The translations under genes were made by a program, and so were the position numbers. Positions 8,404 through 13,207 of a stretch of DNA of 13,207 bases are shown here, one piece after another. Source of the stretch: Leptospiraceae bacterium (GTDB taxonomy: Bacteria; Spirochaetota; Leptospiria; Leptospirales; Leptospiraceae). Positions within the stretch are counted from its first letter, which is position 1. Every line of letters starts with the position of its first letter. The stretch spans positions 1-13,207 of the forward strand of contig JAIXRB010000182.1 of the NCBI GenBank assembly GCA_027485405.1, read 5' to 3'. The notes under the pieces are model-generated. The model saw only the letters and a program-made list of their open reading frames with translations. It was not told the origin of the DNA and made no database searches.

Positions 8404-9209
8404 TGCCAATTCCTTCTAAGAAGGCAAAGCAAAGTGATCTGTTTTTCAACCAACGAGTAGTATACGAAGATTTTCTTAATTCATTAGAAAAGCAAATCCT
8501 CGATCAAGAGTCCAATTGGAAGGGTTTGAAGACCAGCATCGAAGAGATGAAGGGGATTGCCGAGGCAAATGGTTCCGTTTATTTTTTACACAGAGTCCAA
8601 AGACTCGAAGCTTTAACGGAAAAGCTTTTTCTCAAGAAATCTCATAAAAAAGAAGAATTTGATCTCTTTCACAAACTTTTGGAAAAGATCACAAACAACG
8701 AGAAAATCGAATTCTTGGATTCAGCTTTAAAAAACAGAATCGGAAAAGTTGCCATTGGTTTAAAAGAATCCATAGAACCAACATTATCTGGTAATTCGTC
8801 CAAGAACAAAAAAGCGAACTCTGGTGCCCAAGACTTTGAGAGCTATATTGCATTTCGCCTTGACACGGTTCGTTTTTTGATTCCTAGATACCCATTTCGA
8901 GTTTTGAATGAAATGAGCGCCTATCGTTCTAAAATGGTGATTGGGAATCGAGAAGTTTCTCTTTTCCCTGGACCTGGCTTTGGTGCTGGTGCTATTGAGG
9001 CAGAGCCCAAGTTAAAGAAAAAGATTCTACTTCTAATGAAGTCTGAAACGGACTGGGAAGGCTTTTATTTTGATGAGCTGGAAGAAGAGTGGAACGTAAC
9101 AAAGGGAACGATTGAAAGCAAGTTAGATTTAAAAAACAAATCCAACCAGCGTATTTGGGGAACAGTCCGAAAAAAGGGTAGAAACTACCACTTCATCAAA
9201 CTGTTGTAA
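8403..9209 (+). CDS. Protein of unknown function with possible CheW-like C-terminal domain, last gene of the mre-rod operon
   Basis: I do not recognise this 268-residue protein by name. It has no signal peptide or membrane segment, so it should be cytoplasmic. Residues 15-125 are charged and predicted helical. A Ser/Asn/Lys-rich linker (128-144) follows, then an alpha/beta region (147-268). That region can be laid over CheW in order: YIAFRLDTVRFLIP (148-161) as the opening strands, MVIGNREVSLF with GFGAG (178-196) where CheW has its NLRG/DLR segment, KKILLLMKSETDWEGFYFDE (206-225) as the central pair, and IWGTVRKKGRNYHFIKLL (251-268) as the last strands. This is a by-eye fold suggestion. The start shares one base with the rodA stop (TAATG); GGAAG lies 11 bases upstream. 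Co-transcription suggests a role with the elongation complex. Confidence 0.85.
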   Translation: MPIPSKKAKQSDLFFNQRVVYEDFLNSLEKQILDQESNWKGLKTSIEEMKGIAEANGSVYFLHRVQRLEALTEKLFLKKSHKKEEFDLFHKLLEKITNNEKIEFLDSALKNRIGKVAIGLKESIEPTLSGNSSKNKKANSGAQDFESYIAFRLDTVRFLIPRYPFRVLNEMSAYRSKMVIGNREVSLFPGPGFGAGAIEAEPKLKKKILLLMKSETDWEGFYFDELEEEWNVTKGTIESKLDLKNKSNQRIWGTVRKKGRNYHFIKLL

Positions 9210-9212
9210 TTT

Positions 9213-9434
9213 TTATTCCTCTGAGAAAAGGTTGTTCAAAGAGTCAAGTAGTGTGTCTACTTCAACTCCGTAGCCCATACAGACTTGTTCTATAGTTTCC
9301 ACTTCGTTGATGGAGCAATGAGAACAACCTCCCAAATGGTAACTGGAAAAAACCAAGCCAGCTTCTGAGTGGAGGGCAATCGCGTCTCCGACAGTCATTT
9401 CTTTATAAAAACGGGATTTTGTTGCTTCAGTCAT
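9213..9434 (-). CDS. DUF1858-type small redox-disulfide protein
   Basis: The 73-residue protein resembles the DUF1858 / hybrid-cluster-protein-associated domain: an opening MTVGDAIALHSEAG (13-26), then GGCSHC (35-40) with a CXXC pair (Cys37, Cys40), an ETIEQ helix (46-50) and a closing GVEVDTLLDSLN (56-67). A third Cys is at 52. The domain is small and cytoplasmic, and its CXXC is thought to act in thiol or metal chemistry; the precise role is unknown. The ATG at 9434 is preceded by GAGGT at good spacing. It converges with the preceding gene, three bases separating the stops, and is divergent from the PTPS-like gene. Confidence 0.85.
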   Translation of the reverse strand: MTEATKSRFYKEMTVGDAIALHSEAGLVFSSYHLGGCSHCSINEVETIEQVCMGYGVEVDTLLDSLNNLFSEE

Positions 9435-9467
9435 TTGTTTCTACCTCAAAACCTTTTCTTGTTTACA

Positions 9468-9476
9468 TGCTATAGA
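9468..9476 (+). promoter_or_regulatory. Candidate extended -10 promoter of the PTPS-like gene
   Basis: TGCTATAGA fits an extended -10 element (TGN before TATAGA). No good -35 sits 17 bases upstream. Transcription would start near 9483, giving a leader of under 20 bases before ATG 9500. Confidence 0.35.
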
Positions 9477-9493
9477 CGAAAGAGAATTTCGTC
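9475..9493. repeat. Perfect inverted repeat between divergent promoters, possible shared operator
   Basis: GACGAAA (9475-9481) and TTTCGTC (9487-9493) are perfect 7-base complements around a 5-base centre (GAGAA). The dyad lies between the -35 and -10 of the minus-strand promoter candidate and across the probable start site of the plus-strand one, ending six bases before ATG 9500. It could be a repressor site or an RNA hairpin next to the start codon. Confidence 0.5.
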
Positions 9494-9499
9494 AACGGA

Positions 9500-9904
9500 A
9501 TGTTCTTAGAAGAAAAAGGGAAATTTTTTATTCGAATTGAAGGTCGGTTTGAGTCGGCACATTTTTTATACAATTATTTTCCAGACGGCTCAGATGAACC
9601 GATCCACGGGCATTCCTGGAAGGTAGAAGTTTTTTTGGAAGGAATTGAGAACATTCGCCCAGACGGAATCAGTTATGACTTTTTGTCTGCCCGAACCAAG
9701 TTGCTGGAACTGGTTCATTCCATTGATCATATTCTCATCAACGATCATCCTGATTTCAAAGGGATCAACCCAACTTCCGAAAACGTGGCTCGTTGGTTCT
9801 ATTCGGGCTTAAAAGAGACTATTCACAACTCAAGCGGGAAGGTGAGAAGAATCGTGATCCACGAAGGTCCAGAGAACTATGCTTTCTTTGAACCCTTAAA
9901 CTGA
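9500..9904 (+). CDS. 6-pyruvoyltetrahydropterin synthase paralogue, PTPS-III type (FolB replacement)
   Basis: The 134-residue protein has the compact PTPS/QueD fold. Zinc ligands are His21 (in FESAHFL), His36 and His38 (IHGH). DHILIND (76-82), NPTSENVARWF (90-100) and HEGPENYAFF (121-130) supply the other conserved acid/base residues. The catalytic Cys of PTPS and QueD is absent, and there is no cysteine anywhere in the protein. Asp32-Glu33 occupy that position, with Glu33 three residues before the HGH motif. In published work, PTPS paralogues with an active-site Glu (PTPS-III) convert dihydroneopterin triphosphate to 6-hydroxymethyl-dihydropterin and replace FolB in folate synthesis, including in Spirochaetes. 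That is the likely role. An in-frame stop at 9473-9475 leaves ATG 9500 as the only sensible start; no strong ribosome site is seen. Confidence 0.9.
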   Translation: MFLEEKGKFFIRIEGRFESAHFLYNYFPDGSDEPIHGHSWKVEVFLEGIENIRPDGISYDFLSARTKLLELVHSIDHILINDHPDFKGINPTSENVARWFYSGLKETIHNSSGKVRRIVIHEGPENYAFFEPLN

Positions 9905-9932
9905 TATCTTTCTGGTTTTGGGTTCGAAAAGA

Positions 9933-10574
9933 CTAGATTCTATCGTAGGTTAAAAAGACTTCAGAACCAGTAGGTCTTGTTTCCACCAATCTCCAGTTGT
10001 TCGCTTCAAATCCTTTTAATTCTGAAGCATGATCAGCGATGCCAGCAAGACCGTTTTTTCCAATGATGTAAGGCACTAAAGTTAAATAAATTCGATCGAC
10101 TAAATCTTGTTCTAGGAAAGAGAAATTCAATCTAGGACCGCCTTCCAATAGCACACCTTTGTAGCCTTTGCGTTTCAAAATTCCAGTTACTTTTTTAGGA
10201 TCGATGTCTTCTGAATCCAATGCAAAGATCTCTGCTCGGTTTTCCAGTTCTGTTTTGATCTGTTTTAAATTGTTTTTTGTGCAAATAATCAAAGGGATAT
10301 GGTCTGACTCATCAAATACGTGCTTGTCGACAGGAATGCTACCACGTCGAATTAAAATAACGGGTCTAGGGTTTAAAACGTTCGGTATCGAACGGATTTT
10401 GACCACTGGATTGTCGTTGATGATCGAATTTTTACCAATGATCAGAGCGTCAGCGTTAGAACGATAGATGTCCATTTGGGACTTGTCAACGGAGCTTGTC
10501 AATCCGTACCACTTTCCGTCAGGACGAACCACTTTGCCGTCCAGGGTCATTGCCATGTTGATGGACAGCTTCAT
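9933..10574 (-). CDS. Stand-alone RibD C-terminal-type reductase (DHFR fold)
   Basis: This 213-residue protein matches the reductase half of RibD: SINMAMTLDGKV (4-15), ADALIIGKNSIINDNPVV (41-58), and VLLEGGPRLNFSFLEQDLVD (141-160) leading into RIYLTLVPYIIGKNG (161-175). RibD's deaminase half is absent. Relatives use NADPH to reduce the ribosylamino-pyrimidine of riboflavin synthesis; some stand-alone members act on other pteridines, and M. tuberculosis Rv2671 is reported to reduce dihydrofolate. The substrate here is unknown. ATG 10574 is chosen because the conserved fold begins there and it overlaps the upstream gene's stop (ATGA, 10571-10574). The frame stays open upstream, but that stretch is the bfd gene read out of frame. 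It converges with the PTPS-III gene, 28 bases apart. Confidence 0.88.
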   Translation of the reverse strand: MKLSINMAMTLDGKVVRPDGKWYGLTSSVDKSQMDIYRSNADALIIGKNSIINDNPVVKIRSIPNVLNPRPVILIRRGSIPVDKHVFDESDHIPLIICTKNNLKQIKTELENRAEIFALDSEDIDPKKVTGILKRKGYKGVLLEGGPRLNFSFLEQDLVDRIYLTLVPYIIGKNGLAGIADHASELKGFEANNWRLVETRPTGSEVFLTYDRI

Positions 10575-10810
10575 TGAGCTTGCCCGGATTGAATTGTTTT
10601 TAGTTCTCTTTGTAGAATTTCCATGACTTGCCCTGTGCAAGTCCCGCATCCAGTTGTGGCGCGTGTTGTATCTCGCAACTCCTCGAAAGTATGGCAACCA
10701 GCCTTTATGGCGTCTACCAATTCTTTTTCCGTAACGAGATTGCAAAGGCAAACCCGCTTTGGTCGCATCAAAGAATTTATATCAAAAGCATCCACGCTTG
10801 TACTATTCAT
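10571..10810 (-). CDS. Bfd-like [2Fe-2S] protein
   Basis: The 79-residue protein carries the bacterioferritin-associated ferredoxin domain: Cys21, Cys23, Cys55 and Cys58 with spacing C-X-C-X31-C-X2-C, the same as in E. coli Bfd, and the usual helices KELVDAIKAGCHTFEELRD (29-47) and a C-terminal QVMEILQREL (61-70). Bfd domains bind a [2Fe-2S] cluster and pass electrons to partner proteins, such as bacterioferritin during iron release. No bacterioferritin gene is in the window; the co-transcribed partner is the RibD-type reductase, which starts inside this gene's stop. The start could be ATG 10810 or ATG 10768 (MRPKRVCLC), which would be closer to ordinary Bfd length. Neither has a good ribosome site. 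Confidence 0.88.
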   Translation of the reverse strand: MNSTSVDAFDINSLMRPKRVCLCNLVTEKELVDAIKAGCHTFEELRDTTRATTGCGTCTGQVMEILQRELKTIQSGQAQ

Positions 10811-10825
10811 TTGACAGAAAAGGTT

Positions 10826-10845
10826 TTTAAGTGCACACTCTTAAA
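10826..10845. repeat. Interrupted inverted repeat upstream of the bfd-like gene
   Basis: TTTAAG (10826-10831) and CTTAAA (10840-10845) flank an 8-base centre in the 63-base gap between the divergent bfd-like and transporter genes. Its position suits an operator, but it matches no regulator motif I know, and six A/T-rich bases per arm can occur by chance. Confidence 0.3.
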
Positions 10846-10873
10846 TCAGTTAGATTAGGAAAAGTAGACAAAA

Positions 10874-12214
10874 ATGATTCCAGAAACTCCCCTTCCGGCC
10901 CATAAGAGACGTAATAAAGAAATCTTTGGATGGTGTATGTTTGATTTTGCAAATTCATCCTATACCACAGTGATTATCAGTGTCATATATTGTGATATTT
11001 TTACACAAATTGTCGTTCCCCCGACATCGAATGCCAACAACCCTTTTGCCGAGGGCAATTCCTTTTGGGCATGGTCGCTCGCAATTTCCTACCTTTTTGT
11101 GGTGATCACTGGGCCAATTTTTGGAGCAATCACAGACTTTTCTTCTTGGAAAAAGACATTTTTGTTTTTGAGCTATATTGGTTGCATAGTTGCAACGTTT
11201 GCTCTCTATTATGTGGAGCCAGGTTGGGTTTTAACTGGCTTCATTTTGGTCGCTGTTTCTAACTTCTTCTTTGCCTCTGGCGAAAACTTTGCATCTAGTT
11301 TCTTACCCTTTTTAGGTTCCAAAGATGATTTGGGAAAGATCTCCGGTTATGCCTGGGGAGTAGGTTACTTTGGTGGAATCGGTTCCGTTGTTCTCGCGTC
11401 AACCTTAGGAGACGTTACTTTAGAAAACTACAGCAACTTAAAGTTAGTTGGTCCATACACCGCGATTTTCTTTCTTTTGGCGGGAATTCCCACATTTCTT
11501 TTTTTGAAAGAGCCAGTGGTTCATTTTGGGCAGAGAGAAAAGGTAAACTATTTAAAAGTAGGAATTGAACGAGTTGTCAATACCCTAAGACATGCTTGGA
11601 AGTTCAAAGATCTTATGATCTATTTGATTTCTTTGTTTTTTACAATGGCGGCACTAGCCATCGTGATTTCTTTTGCTTTCATATACGGATCACAGATAGT
11701 CCACACAGAAGCAAATCACAGACAAGCGATGTTCTTGTTTATCAATGTTTCGGCGGCACTGGGAGCAATTGCTTTCGGAGTTGTCCAAGACAACTTTGGA
11801 GCTAAAAAAACATTCAACATCACCCTCGTTCTTTGGTTTCTTGTCTGCGGTTTGATCTACTATGTTGCTGAAATTACAGATTTAGTAAATGGAACCTTTG
11901 GAACCAATTGGACTATCCAATGGGTTTTTGTCACTATGTGCAGTTTAGCCGGGCTTGGGCTTGGATCCACTCAATCGGCATCTAGAGCGATAGTTGGGAT
12001 TTTCTCGCCGGAGTCAAAATCTGGAGAGTTTTTCGGACTTTGGGGCTTGTCCGGGAAGATTGCCGCGGCCTGCGGACTTTTTCTTTTTGGTTACATTCAA
12101 ACCATTGTCAGTCTTAAAAACGCATTTCTAGTAGTCGCCATGTTCTTTTTAGTTTCTTTTTTGATTAACTTTTTTGTAGACGAAGAAAGAGGAATGGCAA
12201 ACGCCAAAGAATAA
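10874..12214 (+). CDS. UMF1 / Atg22-type major facilitator superfamily transporter
   Basis: This is a polytopic membrane protein of 446 residues with about twelve hydrophobic segments. The family's opening motif GWCMFDFANSSY is at 19-30, SGYAWGVGYFGG at 157-168, and SRAIVGIFSPESKSGEFF at 370-387. These place it in the UMF1/Atg22-like branch of the MFS. Yeast Atg22 exports amino acids from the vacuole; substrates of the bacterial members are mostly unknown, so none is assigned. ATG 10874 follows AGGA at 10857-10860, 13 bases upstream, a rather long spacing. It is divergent from the bfd-like gene and probably co-transcribed with the small gene four bases downstream. Confidence 0.9.
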   Translation: MIPETPLPAHKRRNKEIFGWCMFDFANSSYTTVIISVIYCDIFTQIVVPPTSNANNPFAEGNSFWAWSLAISYLFVVITGPIFGAITDFSSWKKTFLFLSYIGCIVATFALYYVEPGWVLTGFILVAVSNFFFASGENFASSFLPFLGSKDDLGKISGYAWGVGYFGGIGSVVLASTLGDVTLENYSNLKLVGPYTAIFFLLAGIPTFLFLKEPVVHFGQREKVNYLKVGIERVVNTLRHAWKFKDLMIYLISLFFTMAALAIVISFAFIYGSQIVHTEANHRQAMFLFINVSAALGAIAFGVVQDNFGAKKTFNITLVLWFLVCGLIYYVAEITDLVNGTFGTNWTIQWVFVTMCSLAGLGLGSTQSASRAIVGIFSPESKSGEFFGLWGLSGKIAAACGLFLFGYIQTIVSLKNAFLVVAMFFLVSFLINFFVDEERGMANAKE

Positions 12215-12218
12215 TTAA

Positions 12219-12446
12219 ATGATCCGCAAGATGGAAGACGATTTTGAAAACCACCATAGCCAGAGAAATCTAGCTATGGAAGTGATCGATGATCTTATGG
12301 TAATCAAATTGGATTTACTGGATGCGGAGAAGAAAGTGCCCAGTTTTGTAAACAATGCTATATCTTATTTAAAAAAGAAGTATGTAACAGAGGAGCAGTC
12401 TATTTCACAGCTCCTCTTAAAGCGCAATAATAGTCTTGAGTATTAG
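12219..12446 (+). CDS. Small helical protein of unknown function
   Basis: I do not recognise this 75-residue protein. It is charged, has no cysteine, signal peptide or membrane segment, and looks alpha-helical, with a regular Leu/Ile/Val pattern in AMEVIDDLMVIKLDLLDAEK (19-38). It starts four bases after the transporter stop, so it is probably translated with it. An in-frame ATG at 12231 (MEDDF) is an alternative start; neither has a strong ribosome site. Its stop overlaps the stop of the convergent gene (12443-12446). The tight spacing and an uninterrupted frame filling the whole gap are the main support that it is real. Confidence 0.6.
   Translation: MIRKMEDDFENHHSQRNLAMEVIDDLMVIKLDLLDAEKKVPSFVNNAISYLKKKYVTEEQSISQLLLKRNNSLEY
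12389..12417. terminator. Stable hairpin near the convergent gene ends, possible terminator
   Basis: AGAGGAGC (12389-12396) and GCTCCTCT (12410-12417) are perfect 8-base complements around a 13-base loop. The hairpin is 26 bases past the stop of the minus-strand gene and inside the end of the plus-strand small gene. No T-run follows immediately on either strand, so it is not a canonical intrinsic terminator. Confidence 0.35.
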
Positions 12447-13207
12447 AAATCCAATACTTTAGAAATCAATTGTTTTCTATCAAGTTCGAGGTTGTGAAGT
12501 CGATTGCTAGAGAGTTTTCTAACCTTTCTCAACACCTTTCGGTAACTTAAAAAAATGTTTCTTTGCTTTTCATAAGGAATGATGTCTTTCTCATCATTCA
12601 AAGTAATGCTTACATTTGGTTCTGCTTTTTGGATAGGTTCGTTTGGCCAAATAGTATCAGAAGTAAGTGACTGGTAGAACTCCATTTTGATGTCGGAATT
12701 GGTGTCCAGTTTTGGTTCACCTTTCTCATCTTTTTCAAGTCCTTCTGATCTAGGAGTTGGATTGATGATTCTTCGCATTTCTTTTACATAGACATCGCCA
12801 TCAGCGTTGACTCGTTTGAACATAATCACAACTTTTTCTAGTCCTGAAAAATCTTCTTTAGGGTAAACAAAAGCCACTGAGTCATAGATGTAAACTCTAG
12901 GCCAGTCAATATATGTCATACCTTGCGGGAGAGCAAATTCCATATAAGTTTTGCCCTCAGCGTCTTTCTTAAACAAAGTTTTTACAGGGTTTGGAGTATG
13001 AGCGAGATACTGAGCACTTACTTTATCAACGCCTAAGTCTTGAAGATTCTTGATTTGCTTGATATGGTTGGCAATCGATTCATGCAAAGAATCGATTTCT
13101 GTATCAATGAAACCTAATGCGCGTATTGTTGCGATTTCTTTCGCTGTGTCTCTGTCTTTCTGGGTGACAAAAGCTGGCTTGTCAGCAAACAGAAATAATG
13201 GTAAAAA
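12443..13207 (-). CDS. Probable periplasmic protein of unknown function (5' end outside window)
   Basis: The frame is open to the right edge and gives 254 residues ending at TAA (12445-12443). The first visible residues, FLPLFLFADKPAF, look like the end of a signal peptide with a cleavage region, so only a few residues are probably missing. The mature protein begins with a helical region (about 20-60), then a mixed segment with aromatic strands (WPRVYIYDSVAFVYP), an acidic linker (GLEKDEKGEPK), and a basic helical C-terminus rich in Lys, Arg and Leu. No Cys suitable for lipidation is visible. I cannot name it. A TTG at 13087 could be read as a start but is internal, since the frame and the signal-peptide-like sequence lie upstream of it. 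Confidence 0.8.
   Translation of the reverse strand, partial: FLPLFLFADKPAFVTQKDRDTAKEIATIRALGFIDTEIDSLHESIANHIKQIKNLQDLGVDKVSAQYLAHTPNPVKTLFKKDAEGKTYMEFALPQGMTYIDWPRVYIYDSVAFVYPKEDFSGLEKVVIMFKRVNADGDVYVKEMRRIINPTPRSEGLEKDEKGEPKLDTNSDIKMEFYQSLTSDTIWPNEPIQKAEPNVSITLNDEKDIIPYEKQRNIFLSYRKVLRKVRKLSSNRLHNLELDRKQLISKVLDF

Larger units (their letters stand above)
9467..9495 (-). promoter_or_regulatory. Candidate promoter of the DUF1858-type gene
   Basis: Read on the minus strand, TTGACG (9495-9490) and TAGCAT (9472-9467) are 17 bases apart. Transcription would start near 9460, about 25 bases before the ATG at 9434. Confidence 0.45.

Noticed and set aside
9890..9925. GAACCC / GGGTTC stem spanning the end of the PTPS-III gene, considered as a terminator
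   Set aside because: Only six base pairs with a 24-base loop and no T-run on either side; too weak to call.
10575..10751. A 59-residue N-terminal extension of the RibD-like reductase
   Set aside because: It is the bfd-like gene read in another frame, is Arg/His-rich without family similarity, and the conserved reductase sequence begins at ATG 10574.
10811..10816. Consensus -35 (TTGACA) for the transporter gene
   Set aside because: No acceptable -10 lies 16-18 bases downstream; the nearest A/T-rich candidate (TTAAAT at 10841) is 24 bases away.
13085..13087. TTG at 13087 as the start of the right-edge gene
   Set aside because: The frame continues open to the window edge with signal-peptide-like sequence, so the true start is outside.
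1..13207. CRISPR arrays, insertion sequences, tRNA/rRNA genes, prophage or defence genes
   Set aside because: No regularly spaced repeats, transposase-like frames, tRNA-like folds or atypical gene blocks were seen; the genes are packed and housekeeping in character.

Overview
The window looks like a chromosomal housekeeping segment from a spirochaete, most likely Leptospira and perhaps a saprophytic (L. biflexa-like) species. The reasons are the moderately low G+C, the contiguous mreB-mreC-mreD-mrdA-rodA order, a cysteine-less PTPS-III enzyme of the kind reported to replace FolB in Spirochaetes, and several small proteins I do not recognise outside that group. The genus is inferred from memory, not from a search. 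I see no mobile element, CRISPR array, tRNA or rRNA. Coding density is very high and no gap exceeds about 130 bases.

Layout: (1) 1-510, the C-terminal third of a leucyl aminopeptidase, convergent with (2) 526-2118, a Ppx/GppA phosphatase with a degenerate HD domain. (3) 2119-2245, a divergent intergenic region with a good sigma70-type promoter for the rod-shape operon. (4) 2246-9209, six genes on the plus strand: mreB, mreC, mreD, mrdA (PBP2), rodA and an unrecognised gene whose C-terminal half looks like a divergent CheW domain. All junctions after mreC overlap by 1 or 4 bases, so the six are probably one transcriptional unit building the elongasome. (5) 9213-10810, a small redox/pteridine neighbourhood: a DUF1858-type CXXC protein (minus), a divergent PTPS-III homologue (plus), then a convergent two-gene minus-strand operon of a Bfd-like [2Fe-2S] protein followed by a stand-alone RibD-type reductase. 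(6) 10874-12446, a UMF1/Atg22-type MFS transporter and a 75-residue helical protein. (7) 12443-13207, a probable periplasmic protein running off the right edge.

How the genes work together: MreB filaments inside the membrane connect through MreC/MreD to the RodA glycosyltransferase and the PBP2 transpeptidase that elongate the cell wall. RodA here carries an unusual periplasmic insertion with an extra membrane hairpin, and the operon ends with the CheW-like protein; these two are the least ordinary parts of the window. The PTPS-III enzyme probably supplies 6-hydroxymethyl-dihydropterin for folate. The neighbouring RibD/DHFR-fold reductase and Bfd-like protein raise the possibility of a linked pterin or folate reduction step, which is inference only.
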